The notes under the pieces: model-generated
The model's database searches: none
Told to the model about the DNA's origin: nothing
The model's input: the letters and a program-made list of their open reading frames with translations, nothing else
NCBI GenBank assembly: GCA_014773175.1
Contig: VXCM01000468.1
Span: forward strand, 26,445 to 90,444
DNA: 64,000 nt
Origin: Lucifuga dentata
Lineage: Eukaryota > Chordata > Actinopteri > Ophidiiformes > Bythitidae
Reading direction: 5' to 3'
Program-made: the position numbers and the translations under genes
Shown here: positions 37,674-49,079 of the stretch, one piece after another
Numbering within the stretch: the stretch's first letter is position 1
Layout: every line of letters begins with the position of its first letter

Positions 37674-38234
37674 TTAAAGGATGAAACCGGTGATTTTACA
37701 TGTGTAAGTATGTGTTACTGATGTAAAACCTTATTTTAGTTTTCCTGTTCTTTTGCTAAATCCCCAAATCTTTCAAAATCAAATTGTCAGGTGACACACC
37801 ACCTTAAAATTCAATGTTTTACCTGCTAATTCAATGTTTTCCTGCTAATTCAATTCAATTTACCTGCTAATTCAATGTTTTACCTGCTAACATTTGGACA
37901 TGTGCGTTAGCACATGTCCAAATGTAGAAGGGAGAGTCATTTTTAATTTCTCTGTAAACGCTGTCTTCTCCTGGGACTATATTCCTTGGCGGAGACATAC
38001 ATTTTCTTCCATACAGCTCCATGTTGGACCAAACAAAAAAGTTTGCTGTGATGGATTACTTATTTCAAGCACATTTCTAAGTCTACAAGTTTATTTTTAG
38101 CATACCGGAATGAACTGAAACCAACGGCAGACTGCAAGGCAGGAAAAAAAAAATCTAAAATGTACAGCTCCAATAGTATATTTTTGGAAAGTGGTTGGCA
38201 GTAATTTAAAGTGTATGAGGGTTGTGTGATTAAA
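37674..38234. mobile_element. Older TTAA MITE with internal rearrangement
   Basis: Left end TTAAAGGATGAAACC. The right end is degraded. The inner part has tandem copies of a TTCAATGTTTTACCTGCTAA unit and a perfect hairpin (37891-37924). Confidence 0.72.
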
Positions 38235-38965
38235 TGTTTTTTTTTTAAACAGAAATATGATTTTTAAAACTCTGTAAAATGTTATATATCTTATGAACTG
38301 AAGGCATATAATTTTCAGATATTATGCTGTCAACAAAAGTGCATTTGGGTAAATAATAATGCATACAGTGTGCATATTCCTTTAGATCCCTTTTCTCCAG
38401 GATATAAGGAACAAAAAGAAAACAACATAGATGGCAACAACCAGCATACAACCAAAGATACAAACCAAAACACTTTGCACATAGGACGATTACATTTAGA
38501 AATTCAAAGCTGTGCAATATTTTCTTAATACACTTAATCAAATTAAACAAATTTTAACATTTATTGTGCCCATTTAAAATATGCTATAGCCACCAAAACA
38601 CATAGATAAATGGGTAAATGTCGCCCTCTATTGGTGACTACGCGTTACAGACTATCATCATGTAAGTTAATACTGAGGACACATTGTAAAGCAATATTTT
38701 CAGTCATCCTCTATTGACAGAGTAAGTTTCATCGCAATCACGATGCGTTCACGGACAGTACTGTAAATAACGATACACGAAGACTCAAAGTGGACTTTTT
38801 TTTTTGTGATTTGATCCAGATGTTGAGGGATTGTATAACTTTAGTCCTAGACAGTCTTCTGTCATTTAGGAGTGGATTTCAGAGGAATAGTGAGCCTTGA
38901 CTCCCCGGAGGAACCTAAAGGGACAGCGCTCCCTGCAGAGGCACCAGATGTGCAGAGAGACAGAG

Positions 38966-38969
<4 letters not shown>

Positions 38970-39013
<44 letters not shown>
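38970..39013 (+). repeat. (GA)n microsatellite
   Basis: About 21 units. It creates long low-complexity Arg-Glu open frames that are not genes. Confidence 0.95.
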
Positions 39014-39014
<1 letters not shown>

Positions 39015-39732
39015 CCTTTGTGAGGCATCAGATAAGCCCTGTTCCCAAAGCCGGCCTGGATCAGGTATCATCAGCGGGTCTACGAGGGGGCGAAACCCAA
39101 GCTGTGCGCACTGGATCGGGTTTCTGTTTACACGAGCGTGGTCCCTGGGTTCCTCCAACCAGAGCAGACCGGGGAAGGCTGGAGACAGAGAGAGAGAGAG
39201 AGACAGAGACTCTGAAACAGCTCTATGTGCTGTCTGTCAACCTGTCTGTCTACCTGTCTGTCTCTCAGCAGGGTTTGGTGACCTAGTGAAAGTCCTGCAG
39301 CAGATACAGATGAGAGAAGAGTGGGTTTAGGACCAAGATGTCTGCCACATAATTTAACTTATTTAACTTCAATTCATAAATAGGAAGGATAATGTTATTT
39401 TATGAAAAGAAATACGCAAGTAACACTTTTCTTGGAATAAATTGCCGCGGAGTTTGTTTGCATTGCTGGTTGCGTGCAACTTGAGGTCATCCCCTTCTTT
39501 TCATCACCAGCTGAGAAACATGATATCGACATAAATCCCCTGCCCTTTACCATCAAGAATAACCATGGGACAAATATTTACTTCAACTGCTCTTATCTGC
39601 GCACCCACGAACGCACACGCACACGCCTCCATGTAACCTCCATGCAAAGCCTGCCCTTAGGCTTCTGCTGCTTTTCCTCTGGCAAGGGTGGCTCAGGGGC
39701 CAAATGTGGAGATTTCAGGTGCTGGGTCTGGT

Positions 39733-39733
<1 letters not shown>

Positions 39734-39764
<31 letters not shown>
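39734..39764 (+). repeat. (CA)n microsatellite
   Basis: About 15 CA units. Confidence 0.95.
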
Positions 39765-39766
<2 letters not shown>

Positions 39767-40119
39767 ATCAAACAGATGCCATTTGAGAAAGCCCCAAACA
39801 TTCTGCCATGGTATCATTTCACTCCCAGCGCTTTTCATCTCTTTATTTTAAGACAAGAATATACAGACAGTGTTTGTACTGTGTCCCCTCAGATAAAACA
39901 CAGTCTTTGCATTCCTCATGAAATGTATCTGTTGAGATTTGGGAGGGGTGGGCGCCAGGTGTTGGGTTACATCAAATCAGAGGTCCCTCCCCACCCCTCC
40001 ACAGAGGACTGCGTCAAGCCACGGAGAGAAAACAGGAAGAAGAGCGGCTGCCTTTCAATAAAAGTGGAAATATGTCTTGTGTTGTGAGGAAATTAATAGT
40101 GTGTACAACAACTAAAAAA

Positions 40120-41990
40120 GGTATGTAAAAGTTTGGAAATCTAAATGTTCAGACTGAGAACAAATTGAACAATATTGTTAAAACAGCCAGCAAAATCATT
40201 GGTAAGCAGTAGTCTTCCCTGTTAGCTGTTTAGTGTCATTACACAGCAAATTCAACAGAGTTAAAATTCTGGTGTTGATGAAAAGAGTGTCAATCCAACT
40301 ACGTCTGGAGTTAATCTAACTATGGATTTGGTGTAATTTGCCTCTTTTGACAACCGGTCAACTAAATAGTTGGTGTCAAAATTGGGTGTTGAAGCCATTT
40401 TTGTCAAATCAACACTGACGGTGTAGATTTGATGATCTGGAAGTTTTTGACACTGGCTTTCAACTCTGAGGGTGTTGGGAGTTTTTTCTGCTTCATTAGT
40501 TTGAGCATAACATGCAGTCACAACAACAATGGTTAACTTCAAAATTCATTTTTAGGTAAACATTTAAATGTTAATTTCCTTAAATTTGACTGTTTTTGAT
40601 CATATCCAAGTTTTCCACACTCTCTTTATGAATAGCAGCCATGCTATCAAAGAGTTCATGCTAGCAGGTGATACTCCTGGACGGAGTTAGAATGAGGTTA
40701 TTGTTTTTCACACAAAGGCTCTAAAAGGCCCAACATGAGAAGTTAAAAGTTGCTGTTAAAGGCGACATGCAAAGTCTGCAGTAAACACACTGTAGCGACG
40801 GTGGATTGAGCTGCTCTGATTCTCCCAGCATGCTTGCAGCAGTGTTACATGCTCTGAGTTCTAGTTCTGTTGTAAATATCTGTTATCATCCTTTTTGTGA
40901 ATGTTACAGCTTTGTATAAGTTTATTTGTTGCAGCTGTAACAGTTTGAGTTACATTTGAATGCATTCTACTTTTTGGTGTGTCACCATCAGAGAGAGTGT
41001 GTGTTCTTGTTATGATATCCCTGCTGCATTCTGCTTACTATTAACTGTTATATTGCTGTTTTGTTGTTGAAGCTTTAATAAGCTTTAACTGAGAAATGCT
41101 TCTTATTGAGCAAAGTAATTCCACTTTGTTCAGGGAGAAGTGTTCTTCTCCTCTTCATCATGCTGATGATGAAGAGGAGAGACTAGTGTTGGACAGCATT
41201 ATAGTCAGTAATTAATTAAGATTTTCTGAAATAAAAATGTGGATTGAAGCAAACAGGATAGGTCTGTCATTTTTTAACATACATTAAATTGTATTGTACT
41301 ATATTTACACACAATATGCTAATTAGAGGGTAACTCTTAAGTAGTTAAAAAATTACACAATAAAAGAGTTAATTTTTAACACCTTACACTAGTGTTGAAA
41401 ATATGTCACACTTTAAAAGAGTTCAGTTTTAACTCCTGACACTGGTGTTGAGAATATTTAACACTTTGTAGTGTCGAGCAGTGTTAAATTTCAACTCTGC
41501 ACAGAGTTAATATTTACTCCATTATAGTGTTAAAATGCTAACACTTTGAAAAGTGTTGAAATAACACTTTTGGGAGTGGACCCCATGAGACACTTTGAAA
41601 GTGTTGAGATTAACTCTTATAGAGTTATTTTGACTCTGCTGAATTTGCTGTGTAGGTTTTGAGGAAAGCCGTAATTCAAGCCAATTCTCTCCATCCTCTT
41701 AGTGGGGAATATGAAACTCTTCCTTCAGGTCGGAGGTTTATACAGAGGATAAAGTGCAATAGATCATAATTTTCTTTTATCCCATGTGCAATAAGGTCAC
41801 TGAACTCATGCACTTTATAAACTGACAGTTTTAGATCCATTTTAGTGGTTGTTATTGTGTATTGTATTGTGTTTTATTGTGTTTGACTTATTTATTGTGT
41901 TACTATTTGATATGTTGCCCTGCTGCAAAACAAATTTCCCCTTCTGGGACAATAAAGGTTTGAAGTTGAAAAAAGTTGAACTAAAAAGTA
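40120..41990 (+). mobile_element. LINE 3' end split by a CACAG-ended element
   Basis: Left part reads NNIVKTASKIIG; the right part (from 41656) reads LRKAVIQANSLHPLSGEYET then LPSGRRFIQRIKCN, the usual end of a fish LINE ORF2. The 3' UTR ends TTTCCCCTTCTGGGACAATA with a TTGAA-type short tail. Confidence 0.72.
40243..41654. mobile_element. Non-autonomous DNA element with CACAGCAAATTC termini
   Basis: Terminal inverted repeats CACAGCAAATTCAACAGAGT and its near reverse complement, flanked by TA. The right third is a run of degenerate AACACT/AGTGTT and AACTCT/AGAGTT units. CAC..GTG ends suggest a CACTA-like (CMC) element. No transposase frame seen. Confidence 0.65.
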
Positions 41991-42136
41991 AGTTATAGTT
42001 TTTTATTTTTTGGGATAGTGATAAGTCTAGTGTTTTATTAATGGCATTTCCGTTAAATACCTTGATGTTTGTTCTTTTTGTAATTGTAAATGTTAAAGCT
42101 TTTGCAGAAAATCCAAATGTAATATAGGCATAAAAG

Positions 42137-42138
<2 letters not shown>

Positions 42139-42172
<34 letters not shown>

Positions 42173-42186
42173 GCTTTCTTTCTTTT
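42139..42186 (+). repeat. (TTTC)n microsatellite
   Basis: About eleven units upstream of the sobp promoter. Confidence 0.92.
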
Positions 42187-42409
42187 TTCTTTTAGTACGA
42201 ACACACATAGTTTGATCCTGTTTGTACGGTTGAGTTAAACTGTTATGCGATGTAATTATAACATCACTCATTTTAAAATAAATACACAACTTCCTTTTAA
42301 AGTTTTTGACTGGTGTAATACTGTTATTTTCTCACATCTGAATTTTTGTATTTTACACTTTGTCATGGTCACTCTGACATGCCAGTAAATTGAACACGTT
42401 GTTAATTAT

Positions 42410-42722
42410 TCACTTTTATCGGTTTCTGACGCGGATAAGTGACAACACTCACACGGGCAATACGGCTTTACTTTGAAAGTACCAACCGGACGACGTGTGT
42501 GTAGCATCCGCAGAGACTTGACGCTGTCGGGGAAGAAGTGGGGATTGTTCGGCGGCGGAGCCTCCAGCCGGAGCGCACGCATGTTCAGTGGACTCAAATG
42601 GTGCGAAGCCCCAGATGAGGGACTTGAACGCCCGGGAATGACAGCCGCTGTCACCGGGAGTGACAGCTTTCTCTCTGCGCTCCACTAAAAACCCTCCAGG
42701 CGGATCCAGCCAGACCAGGACT
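42410..42722 (+). promoter_or_regulatory. sobp: sobp 5' leader and promoter region
   Basis: A GC- and CpG-rich block just upstream of the sobp ATG, in strong contrast to the AT-rich flank. It contains an upstream ATG at 42581 with a 35-codon frame ending at 42688 (MFSGLKWCEAPDEGLERPG...), 34 nt before the sobp start. The transcription start cannot be seen. Confidence 0.5.
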
Positions 42723-42815
42723 ATGCCAGAGATGGAGAAAGGGAGACCACCAGAAAATAAACGCAGCAGGAAACCCGCGCACCCTGTAAAGAGGGAGATC
42801 AACCAAGAGATGAAG
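42723..42815 (+). CDS. sobp: sobp exon 1
   Basis: 31 codons, [20 protein letters not shown] then [11 protein letters not shown], ending AAG/GTGAGA. Nearly the same as human exon 1. Confidence 0.93.
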
Positions 42816-42840
42816 GTGAGAAGGAGTTTCTTTTAGATTT

Positions 42841-42876
<36 letters not shown>

Positions 42877-45352
42877 NGTTTTTTTTTTTTTTTTAATCAA
42901 GGGAGCAACTGCGCACAAACCTCTGCTGTTAATAACCACACACATTTGCTGTTTGTTTTTAGTGAATACACTCTTATTTTAAACGATCATAACTTTGGGA
43001 GACAAGTTATGATTGAGTTGATAAAAAGAAAAGCTGGACTTGGCTGAAAATAAATTAAAGCTGAAACATTTTAAATTGCGGTCTGAATTGAAAATGTCCT
43101 ACACGCAGAGACTCGGGCTGATTTAAGAGTTAGCAGGGGATGTACAGGCTGGCATTTGCCTCTTAATGACGCCATGTCGGGCCAGCTGTGGCCGGACGCG
43201 CACACTGTAATGTCCAGAGGAGATCCAGATGTGCGTCACTTCTTCCCCGCTCCTGCAATGCGCACACTTGCTGCACCATCACGCTTTCCAAAAGAGAGAG
43301 GGGGCATTTATAGACTTTAAATAGCCTCAAAAAAAACAAAAAAAAAACTACCCATATCAAATGTTTAAACATCACACCAAACTGTCCAAATATTATATAT
43401 AATAGGATAATTACGGTAACTGTTCACCTGGGATGTCTTATATAAATGTCTCCTCTATTCTTAAGTTTAAAGGACATTTGCTTCTCAACCAGTAATTAGT
43501 TCAATCACAGTAACAGGCATGATTCCCTCCCACCAAACATGGAAAACCAATCCATAGGTTGTCTGCTTTGTTTGGGTCTGGACATTAGGTTATTTGAGCC
43601 CCTGTGAGTGTGGTGTAAAGGGATATTCAAGACTCTCCTCCAACTAAGAGCTGAGAAATCTAAAAAGACAAGCAGTTTTTTTTTTTTTTTTTTTTTTAGA
43701 GGGGGGTTCTGGCCTTCGTGAGAGAGGAAATGTGCTCTTTTTTGTGTAAGTGGTTTGGATTGTAGCGTTTGATATCCAGGGGAGGTGTAGTGTTACAATT
43801 TAACTAATTTTAATCAAAACACGTGAAATGCTATCCCAGCTTGATGTAAGCCTGCCTGGGCTCAATCTCGGGGTCGGGCCCTGGTTTGTTGCCTTTGGCT
43901 GCAACTCTCCCTGTGGTTTGGGATATGGCTTGTCACTCTCACAAAGCAGATGTTTGTCTGAACTGCCAAAAAGAAACAAAAACAACATTGTGGGAAAGCG
44001 GAGGGGACAGGGCTGAAAAAAAAAATTGCCTAAATAGAAAATGTTAAATGACACTGCAACATAAAGGAAAAGTTGCCCCCTAATGCAATCATCTGAAGTC
44101 TTCTGCAGAATAGAGTGATACCCTGAGAAGAATTAGAGTTGATATGAAACATGCAGGGAGATTTTTAAGATTTTAGGATTCAAGTCTGGGGGATGCAGAC
44201 TTTTCAGATAAGTGATGAAAGGGGTGAAAGAGGGAAAACTTGATTTCCAGGAGCGGATGAGGTGTTGTCTCAGTAATACATCTGTTTCAACACCACACTG
44301 GGACCTACTCCCCTCCACGTCAGACCCGAGCGCAGCACCAAGACACCGGATACCGAACTTTAATCATCGTTAGGCATATTTAGCTGGATATGATACCGCT
44401 GCTTGCACTCACCCACACACTCTCACACACACACATGGCAGAAAGTGAGCAAGCAAAGGGAGGAGATCCATTTCTTTGGAGGCCCTGGTGCAGAGCAGAG
44501 GTCGGAGTGAGGAAAGCAGGGGAAAGAATGTGCAGTCGGTACTACAACACCGCCGCAGCAGACTGGCTGTGCTGGAAACGGCTGAAACCCGAGAAGCAGG
44601 GCTGTGTCGGGTNCCGCCGCAGCAGACTGGCTGTGCTGGAAACGGCTGAAACCCGAGAAGCAGGGCTGTGTCGGGTGTCAGGGCCTGTGGAAGGTGCAGG
44701 GGCGGAGGGGAGGACGGTGAGGATGGGAGGCGGGGGGTGCACAGAGGAAAGGCAGAAGAGCTAAAGTCAAGTGAGAGGAGGGAGAGGGAAGACTGGAGCG
44801 AGAGAGAGAGAGAGAGAGAGAGAGAGGNNNNNNNNNNNNNNNNNNNNNNNNNNNNNNNNNNNNNNNNNNNNNNNNNNNNNNNNNNNNNNNNNNNNNNNNN
44901 NNNNNNNNNNNNNNNNNNNNNNNNAAAAAAAAAAAAAGGACCACATATCCCATCTGCGGAGAACAGTTTTCTTTTCTCTCTCTCTCTTTTTTTTCCAATT
45001 AGAAGAGATAAACAAAAGGATGATTCATAGATTTCACACTGGTGTTAGGTTTTAAACCTTTCCGTCTCAGATTTAGCAAGAGTAAACAACTCGGATGCAT
45101 CATGGAAAAAAGCGTCATACTGTACTCCTCTGTGCTCGTATTCATTTCTCCAAAACGGGGGGCTGGGGGCCGAGAAAGAATCCCATGCATTGATTCAGAG
45201 TGGGGAAAGGTCTGATTATGTTTAGCATAGGATAAAAAGTTCCACTAACAACCTTAAGATGTAAGGTCACGCTTTCCCATTCACTGCAGCCTGTGGCTCA
45301 GTTACCTTATCCCTTTATGTGCAATGTTAATCAGAGATTTCTTTTCCCTTTT

Positions 45353-45395
<43 letters not shown>

Positions 45396-45420
45396 NAATC
45401 AGAGATTTCTTTTCCCTTTT

Positions 45421-45467
<47 letters not shown>

Positions 45468-45987
45468 GTCTTTCTTTATTAGGATCCCATTAGCACCAGC
45501 ATACATATTGGCTATCTTCCACATACATACATACAAACACACTATAACCACAAAACAAACAAAGCAGCTCCATCTCCTGTAGGATCAATAATTCATCATA
45601 TCCAAAGAGAAACAAAAATTGTCACCTTTCAACAGGACACTAAAGCTAACACAAAATCATACACCAATCATAATTCCTGTACAGTTCATATACAAATACA
45701 AATAATTACAATTATTACAAAACAACTAAAGAAAAAAGAAAAACCTTGTTCCTTATCATCATCCACAATTTATCAAATTGTATATTGTCTCAACAAACAT
45801 ATATATATTATATGTATATATATGAACACAAACATTATATATAAAAGATGTTAAATGACACCACAACATAAAGGAAAAGTTCACACAAAATCACAGAAAC
45901 ATATACAGGTTGTGTGTGTTGCATGTCGGGACCCCCTTGAAAACGAGATGCGACATCTCAAGGGGTTTATCTGAATAAAATAAATTT

Positions 45988-46053
<66 letters not shown>

Positions 46054-48954
46054 GAAGATTTAAAAAGGTTTTCACCTTTTTACAGTCCAGGAAAAAGGGT
46101 TGTGTTTTAAGATACTGTTTTAACAAAGTTTTGAACCACTCTTTAGTATTTTCCTGTATAATATAGTGAGTTCCAACTGACCGTGGCTCTGTATTAGCTA
46201 ACATGAACCTTTTTTCTATTGCATATCATGTTTGATAACTATGCTGAGGATATAACCGTTCATATAATAGCTTTGGTCACCAGTGTAATCCCTTCTTTTC
46301 CCCTCATCCAGACTTTTGCAGAGAGCACCATGAACGAGCTCCTGGGCTGGTACGGCTATGACAAGGTGGAGCTCAGAGACTCGGAGGCCAACGAGATCCG
46401 AAACTACAGAGAAAGACGCCAGCATGTGTCTGTGCTAAAAGGTGAGGAGCAGGATGGATGTTAAGTCGTCTTAAAAGGCGCAAGTAGCCAACAGGTTCTG
46501 CAGGTTCAGTCCAGACATTGAGTCATGGAAGAGGTTTTGTAGACATACACTCCCGTAGCTGCAACTTAGCCAAGACGTCTCGGGTTTCATTCATTATCAT
46601 ACAGGTAGGGTTTCTTCACATGTTTGTACTAAACTCTGTATGGGGCATTGTTACAGGGTACAAAAAGTTATTACAGTATCAAGTAGACGTGCTGTGGAGT
46701 TACAGTATCATGTTCCGCGAAAAATCCAAATCTGTGTCACGGTGATATCTTTGTGTCTTCCAGAAAATTCGTTGCCAAAACCCAAGAGTGCGGACACCAA
46801 AGTCAGCCACTCCGTCCTGGCCATGAAGGGTGGAGAGAGAGAGTCCTCAAGTGTTCCCTCTTCATCGCCCTCCTCATCCTCCACCAGTTCGTCCCTGACG
46901 AGCCCCAAGGAGCACAAGAGCGCCCCTGTCATAGTCCCCCTTATAAAGCCATCTGCAGGTAGAGCAACATGGGACAAAACTGCAGTGAAGATTTTAAAGT
47001 GCCATACTGGTGATTTTGCATGTTTAAAGGACCATACCATCAATTTTGCATGTTTGAGCCTAATATATTCGATTTTCATACACATAAGGTTACTGTCAAT
47101 CATTTCCCAAAGGATAAAACTGTATTTCAGCTTTCCTGATATTTTGCAAAATCTCTTAATCTTTCAAAATTAAATATTCAACTGATACACCCACCTTAAA
47201 AATCCATGTTTTTCCTGCTAATCTCCTGCTTATCCTGGGACTATTTTATCTAAAATTTACGACTCCAGTTGTATATTTTGGGAAATGGTTGTCAGTAATG
47301 AAATGTGCATGTGCGTTGTTTCTTATGGGCTGGATCATGCACGATCACGACATGGTCCTTTAGTCACTTTGTCATAAGAAACAGTTTTTTTCTAGATCGG
47401 AAAAATTGGACAGGATCAGGACTAAATTGTACATACTGAGGCTATCATGGGATAAATATGCTTGATGGATATCTCACAATGTTAAGAAATACTTTTAAAA
47501 ACTACCAGGATCCAGATTGCCAGCAAAATAAAAAAAAAAAAAAAAAAAAAANAAAAAAAAAAAAAAAGGGGGGTGTGATAGCTTTAAATCTTTATACATT
47601 TCTGCTTCTGACGCTTAGTTAACCTGCTAACATGCACTACTAGCCACTATATGAGTGTGCAAAGTCGAGGTGCAGACAATAAACATATAACAGCATATAA
47701 GCATAATAAGCATAATCATATAATAAGCATATAACATTGCTTTGAACTGCTCTTAATTCATGCATCCTCCAGGATTTTTATGGGCCATTTCCAGCAATCA
47801 TCACCACCTTTCACCTACTCATGTTGGGTATAGATATGAGAGAGTAAAGATATCAGATGCTATGGGGAACTAACAGCAGAGCAGGAACTTCTGTTTGTTG
47901 AGTTCAGATGGGAGAATGAAGCAGCTGTTCACAGATGTTGAGAGCTGAAGATCCTGAATATGTATTTTGGTATTTTGCACCACTTTACATCCTCAATTAT
48001 CATCACCAGTCTTCAGTTATGTCCTTCAAAGACCTCCTAAACACAGGAGCCACATACGCTTGTTTAGCATTGAGTTTTTTGTGCCCCAGGTGAAGACTTT
48101 AAAGGACCATACCAGTGATTTTTTTTTGCATGTTCAAGCTCAATAAATACTACTCGCATACACTTTAACATACTGCTAACCATTTTCCAAAATATAAAAC
48201 TATGTTTTTTAGTATTCCTCTTATTTGTCCAAATCCCCTAATATTTGAAAATCAAATGTTCACCTTAAAACTCAGTGTTTCCTCTGCTAACATGAATGTC
48301 TGAATGTAAAAGACATGGTCATTTTCATTTCTCGGCAAAAGCCATCTTCTCCTGAGATTATGTTCCCTGGCGGAGGCATACATCGTCTTCTGTGCAGCTC
48401 CGCGTTGGATTGGTTAAAAATTAAGTAGACATCCTATTCGCTGTGATGGATGACTTATCTTGAGCACATTTCAAGTCTATAAAAGTTGATTTTAATAGCG
48501 TACTGGAATTAAGTGAAACCAATGGTAGACTGGAAAGCAGGAAAAACAATTCTAATATTTACAGCTCTGGTAGTATGTATTGAGAAATAGTTGTCAGTAA
48601 CGTAACGTGTATGCAGGTTGTATTGGGCTCAAACATGCAAAACCATCGGTATGGCCCTTACATGGATTCCTTGGACCGTTTTTAGATGTTGATTCCTTTC
48701 TTTCTCCTTTCCCTGCAGTGGAGGATGTGCAGAACGTGCAGATCGTGTGCGTGTGGTGCCAGAAGGAGGGCGTGAAGCGTTACTCGCTCTGTATGGGTTC
48801 AGAGCTCAAGAGCTTCTGCAGCGAGAAGTGCTTTGCTGCCTGCAGACGTGCCTACTTCAAACGCAACAAGGTCAGTGTGACAGAAAACACAAGTGCATAT
48901 TATCCAACTGTTAAGGCCGCTATCAGTGTGAAGGTCAACATATGCTGTACTCAT

Positions 48955-49003
<49 letters not shown>

Positions 49004-49022
49004 NAACATATGCTGTACTCAT

Positions 49023-49079
<57 letters not shown>

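Larger units (their letters stand above)
38235..40119. other. Spacer between cd24 and sobp
   Basis: No splice-supported exon. (GA)n and (CA)n tracts create long spurious frames. 39040-39160 is GC-rich but shows no conserved protein. Confidence 0.5.
42816..46311 (+). other. sobp: sobp intron 1
   Basis: Holds T-run gaps, a 63-nt assembly duplication around the N at 44613, the 97-N gap, (TTTC)n and the LINE tails. No other gene seen. Confidence 0.7.

Noticed and set aside
38872..39330. 152-codon frame starting MDFRGIVSLDSPEE
   Set aside because: More than a third is a (GA)n microsatellite translated as Arg-Glu; other frames over the same tract are equally open.
42053..42289. Lys/Glu-rich minus-strand frames near 42100-42200
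   Set aside because: Translation of the (TTTC)n microsatellite.
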